The notes under the pieces are model-generated. The model saw only the letters and a list, made by a program, of their open reading frames with translations. It was not told where the DNA came from and ran no database searches. From positions 372,001-436,000 of the forward strand of contig CAJIYN010000001.1 in assembly GCA_905181645.1 (NCBI GenBank): 64,000 bases of DNA. Reading direction: 5' to 3'. Made by a program: the position numbers and the translations under genes. The stretch comes from an uncultured SAR86 cluster bacterium (GTDB lineage Bacteria > Pseudomonadota > Gammaproteobacteria > Magnimaribacterales > D2472). Below, piece by piece: positions 29,396-39,488 of the stretch (within the stretch, counting starts at the first letter, position 1; every line of letters begins with the position of its first letter).

Positions 29396-30697
29396 ATGAA
29401 AATACACATACTTGGAATTTGCGGAACCTTCATGGGTGGCTTGGCACAAATTCTTGTAGAAAAAGGACATCAAGTATCAGTGGTGCTGATAAACAGTTTT
29501 ATGCGCCCATGTCTGACCACTTAAAAAAATTAAATATTAAGACTACTGAGGGTTATTTAGTTGAGACTATGCCTGATGCAGACCTTTATATAATTGGTAA
29601 TGCTCTTTCGAGAGGAAATGAGTGCGTTGAATATATCTTAAATAATAACTTACCGTTTAAATCTGGACCCGAAATGCTTGGAGAAATACTTAAGACTAGA
29701 AAAGTCTTAGCAGTCTCAGGAACTCATGGAAAGACAACTACATCTTATATGCTTGCACATATATTTCTTCATCAAGGCAAAGATATCGGTTTTCTTGTGG
29801 GAGGAATCTCTAATAACTTCAAAGGGTCTGCTTCACTTGGTACTAATAAAATATTTGTTATAGAGGCTGATGAGTATGATTCTGCTTTCTTTGATAAAAG
29901 ATCAAAATTTATACATTACTCACCGTCTACATTAGTAATTAATAATATAGAGTTTGATCATGCAGATATATTCGATCATCTAGATGATATTAAAAGACAG
30001 TTCCATCATTTAATTAAAATTATTCCCTCATCTGGAGAGGTAATTTACTTTAGTGATGATAAGAATTCCGAAGATGTTATATCTAAAGGTCTTTGGTGCA
30101 AATCTTCCTATAGGCGAGAATGGTTCATATCAGGTTGATACTAAAGATAATCTTATACACGCCTTAGGTAAGAAATATTCATTAGATAATTTTGAAATCT
30201 TTGGTGCACATAATGCAAAAAATATAGTTGCAGCTATTGCTGCAGCAAATATTAATCCATTTTTTAAAGGAGTATTAATGCCCTTAAAAATTTTACAATC
30301 ATCACATCTACAATCGTCAATATAGTACAAAGATAATATTAAAATCTTTGATGATTTTGCTCATCACCCAACAGCAATAATGTTTGTCTTTAATGCAGTT
30401 CAAAATAAATTTAAAGGAAGTAGTATTTTAGGGTTGATTGAATTGGGTTCAAACACTATGTCTGAAGGAGTTCATGGGGATGAGGTTATTAATGCGTCAT
30501 CAGCATTAGATAAAGTAATTTGGCTTGATTCAAAAGAGGTACTTGCTGGCAAATGCTCTAATACTTATAGTAGCGATAACCAATGTTTAGAATTAATAAA
30601 AGATGATATTAGTAAGTTTGATATCCTTTTAATTATGACAAATAAAAATAGCGAGAGACTATGGAGCCCAATCATTGAACACATCAAAAATAAATAA
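29396..30697 (+). CDS. mpl: UDP-MurNAc:L-Ala-gamma-D-Glu-meso-DAP ligase (frameshifted)
   Basis: Peptidoglycan recycling enzyme that reattaches the murein tripeptide to UDP-MurNAc. The Mur ligase fold shows MKIHILGICGTFMGGLAQIL, the ATP loop VLAVSGTHGKTTTSYMLAHI, FVIEADEYDSAFFDKRSKFI (an Mpl hallmark) and NNIEFDHADIFD. The C-terminal domain shows IFDDFAHHPTAI and ELGSNTMSEGVHGD. Breaks near 29445, 30090 and 30265-30340; the last covers the residues leading to the FKGVKRR-type block, which cannot be read and may hold a small substitution. It overlaps the LON-domain gene by 23 bases. Confidence 0.93.
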
Positions 30698-31274
30698 ACT
30701 ACCAGTTTTCCCTCTAGGGCTTGTAGTTCTGCCTGGAACTATTCAATCACTTCAAATATTTGAACCTAGATATATTGATATGGTTAAAAATTGTATGCAA
30801 AACTCTTCTGGCTTTGTAATTACTCTTCAAAGCAAGTCAGACGGCGATGTTGAATTTGGAATTGTGAAGCAGGGTACTTATGTTGAAATAATCGATTTTA
30901 ATAATAATCCAAATGGTTTATTAGGCATCACAGTTAAAGCTGTTAACAAGGTTGCTATAAAAGATATAGTTCAACAAGAAGATGCATTACATATTGCTGA
31001 AATTAAACCTCTTACAGATCCACTTGTTGATGATCAAGCGCTAATTGCTAAACATCCAGAACTTATAAATATTCTTATTCAATTAAAAGACCATCCTAAA
31101 ATTAAAGTACTTCCTTTAGAAATAGATTTAACATCTGCAGATTCTGTTGCATACCACTTGGGCGGGTTAATACCTTTAACTTCTCAAGAAAAACAAAGTA
31201 TTCTCGAGGCATTTGATGCATCGCAACGAATGAATATTTTATCTAGGTTGATTAATAAATTATCTGAGAAATAA
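30675..31274 (+). CDS. LON N-terminal substrate-binding domain protein
   Basis: Stand-alone 199-residue protein with the Lon N-terminal (LAN/PUA-like) domain: KLPVFPLGLVVLPGTIQSLQ, IFEPRYIDMVKNCMQ and GIVKQGTYVEI. The later LGGLIPLTSQEKQSILEAFD part matches stand-alone homologues such as YcgR-unrelated LON-domain proteins. It lacks the AAA and Ser-Lys protease domains. Intact. Its role is unknown; it overlaps mpl and is probably translated with it. Confidence 0.87.
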   Translation: MNTSKINKLPVFPLGLVVLPGTIQSLQIFEPRYIDMVKNCMQNSSGFVITLQSKSDGDVEFGIVKQGTYVEIIDFNNNPNGLLGITVKAVNKVAIKDIVQQEDALHIAEIKPLTDPLVDDQALIAKHPELINILIQLKDHPKIKVLPLEIDLTSADSVAYHLGGLIPLTSQEKQSILEAFDASQRMNILSRLINKLSEK

Positions 31275-31285
31275 ATTACGTAAAT

Positions 31286-31718
31286 CTATATTTTTAGTGG
31301 GGCTTTATTAGATTTACTGCGAATCCAATTTAAACTATTTAAAATTGCCGGATAAGAAACCATTTTTCTTTCTAGTTTAAATTTTCCTGGGTAGTCTACA
31401 AATAGGAATCCTGTAACTATTGTTAATATTCCTTGACCTGGAAGTACGAGCATCATAACTCCACCAATTATTAAAAAAGCGCCAACGGCATTTTTAATAA
31501 TTAATATTATTAATCTTAAAATGGGAGTTTTTACCTTCCAAAGTGAGGGACGTCTTTTCTCATGTAAAAAATAATTCTCAGGTATCTGGGCTAATAAGCC
31601 AACTTATGCCAAGTAGGCTAAAAGTAAATATTAAAAGTGATGACCCGCCAAGCCACACCAATACTTGAGGATGTTCGCTAAACCAATTAAAAATACTATC
31701 TATGAGACCTAATTCCAC
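31286..31718 (-). CDS. PGPGW-type small membrane protein (frameshifted)
   Basis: From a GTG the minus strand reads VELGLIDSIFNWFSEHPQV, a first helix WLGGSSLLIFTFSLLGISWL, and after a break near 31590 a second part with NAVGAFLIIGGVMMLVLPGQ, GILTIVTGFLFVDYPGKF. The LPG-G-x-x-T-I-x-x-G block and the following DYP-K-x-x-LE are typical of PGPGW transmembrane proteins of unknown role. It is convergent with the LON-domain gene. Confidence 0.7.
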
Positions 31719-31813
31719 TATTAATTTATCTTTTTAACATATAATGTTTTAGTATATCTTATGACCCTTACTTGTAACTTAATTATCATTTCATCATAAA
31801 ACTTTAAATAATC

Positions 31814-32159
31814 TTGCCAAAATTAAAATTAAAAGAAATAGTTTCTCAATGCACTTGAGGATAATAAAGCAGAAGATATTCTAGCGCTTGATGTTAGAAA
31901 AATATCAACGTTTGCTGACTCTATAATTATTGCATCTGCAAACTCAAATCGACATGCTAAATCTATCTCAGAAAAAGTAGTTGCTAGTGTAAAAGCCAGT
32001 AAAGAGTCTTTTTTAGGTGTTGAGGGTCAAAGTGAGTCAGGATGGATCCTAATAGACTGTGGCGAAGTTGTTATCAATATTATGAAAAATGAAATTAGAG
32101 AGTTTTATGACCTTGAAGGCCTTTGGGGAGAGACTACTCTTACTCAAACGCCTGAGTAA
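31814..32159 (+). CDS. rsfS: Ribosomal silencing factor (frameshifted)
   Basis: Binds ribosomal protein uL14 and blocks subunit joining in starvation. After a TTG-started MPKLKLKEIVS and an extra base near 31848, it reads NALEDNKAEDILALDVRKI, SFLGVEGQSESGWILIDCG and NEIREFYDLEGLWG, all typical of the RsfS/Iojap family. Length about 115 residues. Its stop codon overlaps the rlmH start (TAATG), the standard gene pair. The start codon is uncertain. Confidence 0.92.
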
Positions 32160-32614
32160 TGAAATGTAATATTATTAGTGTTGGTCATAAACCTTCTAAA
32201 TGGGAATCAGAAGGAATAAATTTTTATACCAAACAATTACCTAAGAATTTTGTAATTAACTTATATTGATCTCAAAGGCAAGCAACATCCAAAAATGTCA
32301 AATTTGACACCAAAATCAAAAGAAGCTATTGCATTAAACCCTAAAGATAAAATAATTGTCTGTGATATGCATGGTAAAGACATGTCTTCTATAGATTTCA
32401 GTGAAGTCCTTAATGAAAGTATTAATTTAAATCAAGATATCTCATTTGTAATAGGAGGATCTTTTGGTTTATCAGAATGAATGTATTAAATCGAGCCGAT
32501 ATGGCCCTTTCAGCATCTGCGTTAACTTTCCCACATAGACTATTTAAAATTATTCTAATTGAACAAATCTATCGATCATTTTCTATTTTTAATAATCAGC
32601 CTTATCACAAATGA
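32159..32614 (+). CDS. rlmH: 23S rRNA pseudouridine-1915 N3-methyltransferase (frameshifted)
   Basis: SPOUT-class methyltransferase acting on helix 69 of 70S ribosomes. MKCNIISVGHKPSKWESEG, then after breaks KDKIIVCDMHGKDMSSIDF, SFVIGGSFGLSE (the SAM-binding knot glycine loop) and RADMALSASALTFPHRL, IILIEQIYRSFSI. The C-terminal YHK end matches the family. Breaks near 32265 and 32478. The stop overlaps the mrdA start. Confidence 0.93.
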
Positions 32615-34436
32615 TTGATTTACAAGAAAGATTTATTGAAAGAAAAAGTTTTATTTATAGATTATTCATAGTTTATTTTATGTTTGGTGGTCTTCTTTTA
32701 GCAGTTTTATACCAAACATTTCAACTTCAAATAGCCAATTACTCTGAATATGAAATTGCTGCTCTAGAAAATAAAACTCATGAAATGAATATTCAGCCTA
32801 TAAGAGGAATTATTTACGATAGGCACGGAACCATCCTAGTTAAAAATATTCCAACTTTTAACTTAATAGCTATTCCAAATAAAGTTGATGATCCTGAATT
32901 CTTCATAGCAAAAATTAAAAGTTTTATAGACATAACTGAAGAAGAAGAAAATATTTTTTATGAGAAATTTAAAAGCAAGGCTAGGTACAACAGAGAGCTT
33001 GTTGTCAAAACAGACCTAGATCAACAAGAAATTGCTAGTTTTAAGGTCCGCAAACATAATTATCCAAATCTTCTGGTTGAAAAACGATATAGCAGACATA
33101 GCGATTTCCCAAATATTTTATCCCATGTGCTTGGGTATATTGGCTCACCATCAGATGATGAATTATCAAGCATTCTTACTGAAGCCATTCATCCAAGGCA
33201 AGAAACCATCTTCAGTTATGCGAATGGCTTTATTTCTGGGAAGAGCGGTATTGAAAAAACATTTGATAATTCCTTAAGGGGCGAATTTGGTGAAAAAGTT
33301 TATGAAGTTGATGCAAGAGGCAAACTATTGCAAGAAATAAGCTATACCAAGCCTAAAGAAGGCAATAGTATTTTTACTTCACTTGATCTTGGGTCGCATA
33401 TAGCTGCAAATGAAGCCTTGAAAGGTAGAATGGGAGCTGTAGTTGCAGTAGAAATAGATACAGGCGCTATAGTTACTTTATTCAGCTCCCCCTCATATTC
33501 CATCAATGATTTATCTAATGGAATATCTAATAATCAATTTAATGCTTTAATTCAAAATCCAAATAAACCATTCTTTAATAGAGCGCTAAGAGGAAGGTAT
33601 CCTCCTGCATCAACTATTAAGCCAGCATTGGGAATATTTGGGTTACAAAATAAATTAATTGATTGGAATTTTTCTATCGAGGATCCTGGATTTTTTACAT
33701 TGCCAGAAGATGGAAGGATATATCGAGGATGGAAAAAAGGTGGACATGGCAAAGTAGATTTGGATAAAGCTTTAATAGTTAGCTCAAATACATACTTTTT
33801 TTCTTTGGCATATAGATCAGATATTGATGACTTGGCTGATCATTTAGCTCAATTTGGTTTTGGAAAAAAGGTATGTTTAGACTGTTTCGATGAAGATGAA
33901 GGTTTAATTCCAAATCCACAATGGAAGAGAAATAAGTTAAATTCAGGCTGGTCAAGAGGAGACACTGTTAATCTTGGTGTTGGTCAAGGATATATGGTTG
34001 CAACTCCAATTCAATTAGCATATTACAGCAGTATTCTTCAGTAATACGCATTAATAAATTATCTTTAGTTATACCTGCATTATTAAGTATTTTGAAATTT
34101 TTAAATAATTTTAATAGCAGTGACTGGATTCAACTCCACAAAGCGATGACAGATGTTATTGATTCACCTGCTGGAACTTCAAGAAGATTAAAAGATCTTA
34201 AGCCGTTTCAAGTTGCAGCGAAATCAGGAACTGCGGAATTAGTAAGCTTGGATAGTAAAGAGGATTACCTTCTAGTCAGAGAAAATGAAACTCAAAGAGA
34301 TCATGCAATAATGATAGCATTCGGACCAATGCCAAATCCAAAGTATGCTGTAAGCGTTGTAATTGAAAACGGTGAAAGTGGAGGGGCTGTTGCTGGCCCT
34401 GTAGCAATATCAGTTCTAAAGGAACTAATTAAATAA
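32611..34436 (+). CDS. mrdA: Penicillin-binding protein 2 (frameshifted, one internal foreign stretch)
   Basis: Transpeptidase of the elongasome, anchored in the inner membrane by one N-terminal helix (YFMFGGLLLAVLYQTFQL). The pedestal shows PIRGIIYDRHGTILVKN and the transpeptidase domain shows the nucleophile in PASTIKPALGIF, SSNTYFFSLA (S-x-N) and KSGTAE. Intact to residue 477, then the segment after QLAYYSSIL is replaced by about 50 bases that read as FabG on the opposite strand; the coding then continues to the end. About 25 residues are lost there. First gene of the rod-shape operon. Confidence 0.95.
34036..34090 (-). other. FabG-like coding fragment inside mrdA
   Basis: On the minus strand, opposite to mrdA, this stretch reads LNNAGITKDNLLMRITE. 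This is the invariant NNAG-I-T-x-D-N-L-L-M-R block of 3-oxoacyl-ACP reductase FabG. It sits exactly where the PBP2 frame is lost. A chance match of 17 residues is not credible. Confidence 0.85.
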
Positions 34437-35531
34437 TGAGATTATTAAAATTTAGGCGCTTTAATTTCTTCTATGATCCCTATCTACTCGTTTCAATCAT
34501 ATTGCTATCATTTATAGGACTTATTGTTTTATATAGTGCCTCGCAGGGCAATACAACCATTGTTATCAAGCAATCTATATTTGTCTTTTTTGGTATCATG
34601 TTAATGATTGGAGTAAGTCAGCCCGATCCAGCATTCTATAAAAATATATCAGGTTTATTTTTAGTTTTCTCCATTTTTTTAGTAATCCTAACAATTCTCT
34701 TTGGTAATGAAATTAATGGAGCTAAAAGATGGGTTTCTATGGGATAAATACGTTTCAAATCTGAATTAATTAAAATAGCTTTACCAATTTTTCTTGCATC
34801 ATATCTTTATGATAAATCTTTACCAATTAATCTTAGGCATACTTTTATTTCTATATTAATTATAGGCGCATCCTTCTTTCTTATAGTGTTTCAACCAGAT
34901 CTTGGAACTAGCATTGTTGTGCTCTTAGCTGGTTTTTATGTTCTATTTTTAGCTGGTCTGAGCTGGAAATTTATTGGTTCAGCTTTTGCTATGTTTACTC
35001 TTTCCTTACCTTTTTTATGGAATAACTTTCTTTGAGCCTTTTCAAAGACAAAGAATAGCGACACTCTTTAATCCTGAATCCGATCCATTTGGAGCAGGTT
35101 GGAATATCATCCAATCAAAAATTGCTATTGGTTCAGGAGGGTTTAGTGGAAAAGGCTTTCGCAATGGCTCTCAGGCTCACTTAGATTTTTTACCAGAAAC
35201 TAAAACAGATTTTATTTTTGCTGTTATTGCTGAAGAGTTTGGTTTTATTGGAGTTTGTATTTTGTTATCAGTATTTTTCTTTATTCTTTTTAGATGTTTT
35301 TATTTATCATTTAATGCCAGAGATAGATTCTGTAGACTAACTATTGGTGGGTTAAGCTTAATTTTCGTTACTACAATATTTGTTAATTTAGGAATGGTAG
35401 TTGGAATTCTTCCAGTTGTTGGGATGCCGCTTCCATTTATTAGTATGGGAGGAACTTCTTTACTATCATTCTATATAGCTTTTGGTATTATTATTTCTAT
35501 GGCTTCTCATAAAAAATTAATTCAACAATGA
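34436..35531 (+). CDS. rodA: Rod-shape SEDS glycosyltransferase RodA (frameshifted)
   Basis: Peptidoglycan polymerase partnering with PBP2. Multi-pass membrane protein: IGLIVLYSASQGNTTI near the start, then EINGAKRWVSMG, QPDLGTSIVVLLAGFYVLFL, PESDPFGAGWNIIQSKIAIG (SEDS signature), GSQAHLDFLPETKTDFIFAV and the C-terminal GILPVVGMPLPFISMGGTSL. Breaks near 34745 and 35025. Overlaps mrdA (TAATG) and mltB by 4 bases. Confidence 0.95.
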
Positions 35532-36563
35532 AGACTTTTTTACCATTCTTTGTTCTTTTTGCCAGCTTCAGTTTTGCTGATTATTCAAATCATCCGCAAG
35601 CACAAGATCTTATAGATTCACTAGTTAAAGATCATGGCTTTGAAAGGAGTTATGTAATTAAAGTTCTTGAGACAGCACAAAAGCAGAATAAGATTCTTGA
35701 TTCAATGTCATCTCCTGCAGAATTTACATGGACATGGGATAGGTATAAAAAACTATTCTTGGAAGAAAAAAGAATTGCAAATGGAAAACTCTTTCTTGCT
35801 GAAAACAATGATCTATTTAATAGAGTTGAGGATGAGTTTGGAGTTCCAAGAGAAATTATTACATCGATCTTGGGTGTAGAGACAAGATACGGCAAGATCA
35901 AAGGCAGTTACAAAGTCTTGGATAGCCTGGCAACATTGGGTTTTGATTTTCCAAGAAGATCAAAGTTTTTTAAAAGTGAATTAATTCATTTCTTCCAGCT
36001 CACCAGGGAAAATAACTTAGATATATATTCAATTCAGGGTTCGTATGCTGGCGCCATGGGGTATGGACAATTTATTTCTTCAAGTTATCGAGCTTATGCT
36101 GTTGATTATGATGGAGATGGTTATGCAGATCTCTTTAATTCAGTTCCTGATGCTGTGGGCAAGTGTGGCAAATTATTTAAAAGTTCATGGATGGAAAAGA
36201 GATGGGGACATAGTCCAATCAGTGAAGTTTAATAATGTTAGAAAACCGTATAAACAAAATAAGGAATCAATGAAATTCATCCCATTAAATTTCACTGAAG
36301 GCACTAATGAGGTTTATATTGTCAAAGAAGGTGATTCACTGCTAGAAATTGCAATAAGCAACAATATAAGCCTTGAAGCATTAATGTTATTAAATAAGAT
36401 AAGTAATAAAAATCTTATTAAAGTTGGCGAAAAACTTCTTATAAATTCAAAAAAAGATCTTTATTTTATTGGCGATGATAATTTTATTGCCATTACCAAA
36501 TATAATATTAGCCACTTCTACGCTATGGCAGTATATTATTTATCATTAGAGCTAAAATCATGA
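35528..36563 (+). CDS. mltB: Membrane-bound lytic transglycosylase B with LysM insert (frameshifted)
   Basis: Cleaves murein glycan strands. A signal peptide (FFVLFASFSFA) precedes the MltB domain: VIKVLETAQKQNKIL, ITSILGVETRYGKIKG (catalytic Glu), NNLDIYSIQGSYAGAMGYGQ and FDPYDYDGDG-like DYDGDGYADLFNS. A break near 36160 shifts the frame to SVANYLKVHGWKRDGD. The usual end DDNFIAITKYNISHFYAMAVY is present. Between these lies a LysM-type repeat (VYIVKEGDSLLEIAISNNIS, then LEALMLLNKISNKNL), in frame on both sides, which most MltB proteins lack. Confidence 0.9.
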
Positions 36564-37689
36564 AAAAAATCCTTTCAATATTAATAATTTCTTGTTCATT
36601 CCTTCTTGAGGCTCAATCCTTTGTTCCCAATCCGCCTGAACTAGATCTAAAAAGTTATATTTTAATTGAACCAAATACAAACACTGTTATAGCTGAATTT
36701 AATTCAGATGCTCAGATTGAGCCAGCTAGCATGACTAAAGTTATGACGAGTTATGTTATTGCTGATCAAATAGCTAATGATTTAATAAAGCCAGAAGATA
36801 AAGTTCTTATTTCAAATAAGGCATGGAGAATGGAAGGATCAAGAATGTTTATCGAAGCTGGAAAAAAAGTTCCAGTATCAGAGTTACTAAAAGGTATTAT
36901 CATTCAGTCTGGGAACGACGCATCTGTTGCCATGGCAGAATATGCTGGTGGAACAGAAGATGGTTTTGTGGATCTTATGAATGCATATGCTGGCTCAATA
37001 GGGCTAAGAAATACGCTATTTCAAAATGCTACAGGTTTACCAGATCCCAATCATTTCACTAGTACAGCAGACCTAGCAAAACTTACTGCAAGTTTTATTA
37101 AAAATTTTCCTGATCATTATTCAATATATAAAGAGAAGCAATATACATACAACGATATCAAACAATTAAATAGAAATAGATTATTGTGGAAAGATGATTC
37201 ATCAGATGGCGTAAAAACTGGACATACTGAATCTGCAGGCTATTGCTTAATAGGATCTGCAAAAAGAGGTGAAATGCGACTTATTACTGTAGTTGCAGGA
37301 AGTCCTTCTGATAATGCGCGCTTTGATAGCTCACAAAGATTATTCAAGAAAGACAAGATAAAGGGGAACCTCAAAAACAATTATCTAAAGAGTTTGTAAG
37401 ACAATGGTTGATTGAAAACGGATTTCAAGGCCTAGTTGTATTCTTGAAGTGTATTGATTTTAGATTTCATATATCCTTGTTGAATTATAATTATAAAAAT
37501 AAGGAGATTCATTTAATTCCGTATTTTTAAGGAATACTTGAAATTAGAAGCAATGATGAGATTATTCTAGTATCTGATCTTGTCGCCTTACAGGACATTG
37601 AAGCAAAGGGCTTCTTTGGAAGATTGTGGTCTAAATTTGTTTTATGGATTTTTAGCTTATTCGGAATGGCAGACAATGGATCAGATTGA
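36560..37689 (+). CDS. dacA: D-alanyl-D-alanine carboxypeptidase, PBP5/6 type (frameshifted, one internal foreign stretch)
   Basis: Trims the terminal D-Ala of peptidoglycan pentapeptides. A signal peptide ([14 protein letters not shown]) precedes the serine peptidase domain: active serine in [12 protein letters not shown], second motif [15 protein letters not shown], third motif [14 protein letters not shown]. After RFDSSQRLF the C-terminal beta domain is lost to about 190 foreign bases. The true C-terminal amphipathic membrane anchor reappears at 37560-37689 ([19 protein letters not shown], then [14 protein letters not shown]), overlapping the dat start. Confidence 0.93.
37345..37535 (+). 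other. Unidentified coding fragment replacing part of dacA
   Basis: One plus-strand frame reads [40 protein letters not shown] and ends IHLIPYF with a stop. It looks like the C-terminal end of a real protein of unknown family. It takes the place of the PBP5 C-terminal domain, whose last part resumes after it. Confidence 0.5.
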
Positions 37690-38503
37690 AGGAGTATTCA
37701 ATGGGAGTTTTGAACTAGTAGAGAATATTAAAGTATCTCCTTTAAGCAGAGCTTATCTATTTTCTGATAGTATTTATGAAGTAATCCCTTTTCAGAATAA
37801 AAAATTTATTTGCGCAGAAGAACATTTTGAGAGATTGAACTTTAGTGCATCACAGTTAAGAATTAATATTAATTTCCAAGAAATAAAAAATGAGATTATT
37901 CATCTCTTCGAAAATTCAGATTGTTCAGATGGCTATATTTATTATCAAGTTTCAAGGGGTATAGATGATATGCGTTCGCATATCTATAGTCCAGATATTC
38001 ACTGTGAAACCTTTGGGTATTTAATGCCTTTAGAATTGAACTCTAAGTCACTCAAGGTAGCAGTTTGCGAGGATATAAGATGGGGAAGATGTGATATTAA
38101 AAGCACATCATTATTAGGCAATGTTCTACAAATGAATGCTGCCTCTGATCAAGATTGTGATGAAATAATTATGCATAAAGATAATATTATTACTGAAGGC
38201 GGAGCAAGTAATATTTTTTTTATTCAAGAAAATAAAATATGCACTCCCAAACTATCTAATAAGATTTTACCAGGAATTACTAGAGCTATCCTGATAGAGG
38301 CTATTAAAGAAAACGACTTACCTTTTGAAGAGGGTGACTATCACATAGACCTTTTAAAGAAGGCATCTTGTATCTGGTTTACCAGTTCAACGAAAGGAGT
38401 TGCCCCAGTTAATGAAGTAATTAACTGTAATAATCAACTTGATTTAAATAATAAACTTATGAAGCAGTGCCAGGTTTTATATCAACAAAAAGTAACTAGT
38501 TAG
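37676..38503 (+). CDS. dat: D-amino acid (branched-chain-like, class IV) aminotransferase
   Basis: PLP fold-type IV transaminase, most likely D-alanine aminotransferase supplying D-Glu/D-Ala for the cell wall. The start chosen is the ATG at 37676 ([20 protein letters not shown]), because upstream codons belong to dacA in another frame. Features: SRAYLFSDSIYEVIPF, the PLP lysine in DIRWGRCDIKSTSLLGNVL, IITEGGASNIFF and LPGITRAILIEA, ending WFTSSTKGVAPVNEV. Intact at 275 residues. The linkage to dacA is conserved in Gammaproteobacteria. A ybeD-lipB pair does not follow, as it often does elsewhere. Confidence 0.88.
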   Translation: MDQIEGVFNGSFELVENIKVSPLSRAYLFSDSIYEVIPFQNKKFICAEEHFERLNFSASQLRININFQEIKNEIIHLFENSDCSDGYIYYQVSRGIDDMRSHIYSPDIHCETFGYLMPLELNSKSLKVAVCEDIRWGRCDIKSTSLLGNVLQMNAASDQDCDEIIMHKDNIITEGGASNIFFIQENKICTPKLSNKILPGITRAILIEAIKENDLPFEEGDYHIDLLKKASCIWFTSSTKGVAPVNEVINCNNQLDLNNKLMKQCQVLYQQKVTS

Positions 38504-38512
38504 GCCCAAGTT

Positions 38513-38600
38513 TACATATAAGAGCTTGTGCCACATGCAATAATTTGCACTACTTTAAATTTTGATAAATACTCTTTTGCATTAGGCCCTAATATTTCTT
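38513..38600 (-). other. GlmS-like coding fragment replacing the holA 3' end
   Basis: The minus-strand frame reads ILGPNAKEYLSKFKVVQI and then IACGTSSYM before a stop. The block V-Q-I-x-A-C-G-T-S is the start of the first SIS isomerase domain of glucosamine-6-phosphate synthase GlmS. It is in frame with holA but cannot belong to a polymerase delta subunit. Confidence 0.8.
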
Positions 38601-39488
38601 TCGGAATTTTAATAAAAGACAAATAATCGTTAATTTTTGATTGCCAAACCCCATTATTTTTTAAATACATCTGAGGATTTTTGTTTTTTGACGCTATAGA
38701 TGCAAGATTAGTTATCTTTGCCATAATCCATATTAAAAGAGGCCCACTATAGCTATCCGCCTTTCTTAAAGACTTTATGATTTCTAGTGCCTTTCTTGTT
38801 TTACCCTGCAATATTGCATCCTCAAGCTCAAATGGGCTGAATTCAGCAGAATTAATCATATGATTAGTCAATATCAGATAAATCTTTTTTATCTTATGTT
38901 TCTATTATATATAGAAGTTTCAGGAGCTCTATTTCATTTTGCTGCGCTACAAGATTACCTGAATTCATTTCAGATAAAAGCTTCACAACTTCATTCCTAT
39001 AATTATCTGGAATAAAGCTTAAATTTTTCTTTTTTGATAATTTGCTCCTCAAATGATTTAAGTTTTTTATTTTTTTTTACTAATGAATTGGATTCCATTT
39101 GTTTTGCCCACTTAGAAACTAAACTTAATTTGTCTAAATGACTGTTAATAATAATACTAATATTCTCATATTGATTTAAATCATCATTAAAGATCTCAGA
39201 GATAGCTTCTGGAATTTTCCCAGCCCCATGCCTTAATTCAATGATTAATTTAGAGCCAAATAAAGACCCTCCTGCATTAGCAGCTATTGTAGATTTAACT
39301 TCCTTAAAATTCTCATCATTTAAGGTAATCTTCTCCATGAAACCCCTTAATGATAATGTTTTTAGGACTCTTGATTTGACGTGGTTCTTTAGAATGACTT
39401 CAGAACCAAAAATAAAAAATATATTTGGAGATTTATCGAGATATTTGCCTAAATTTATTGCCTCACATTTCAAGGAACTGCACCTCAA
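38513..39488 (-). CDS. holA: DNA polymerase III delta subunit (frameshifted, C terminus replaced)
   Basis: Clamp-loader subunit. The N-terminal part reads KSPNIFFIFGSEVILKNHV, TIAANAGGSLFGSKLIIELR and YENISIIINSHLDKLSLVSK. After a break near 39010 it continues SFIPDNYRNEVVKLLSEMNS, then SPFELEDAILQGKTRKALEI and MYLKNNGVWQSKINDYL. The last 60 or so residues are missing, replaced by a GlmS-like fragment that runs to the convergent dat gene. The start overlaps lptE by 26 bases, the normal lptE-holA arrangement. Confidence 0.92.

Noticed and set aside
30130-30330. Minus-strand frame opposite mpl with a Cys-rich start (YYIDDCRCDDCK)
   Set aside because: Most of it is antisense to clear Mur ligase sequence; only the first 25 codons could be foreign, and no family is recognisable.
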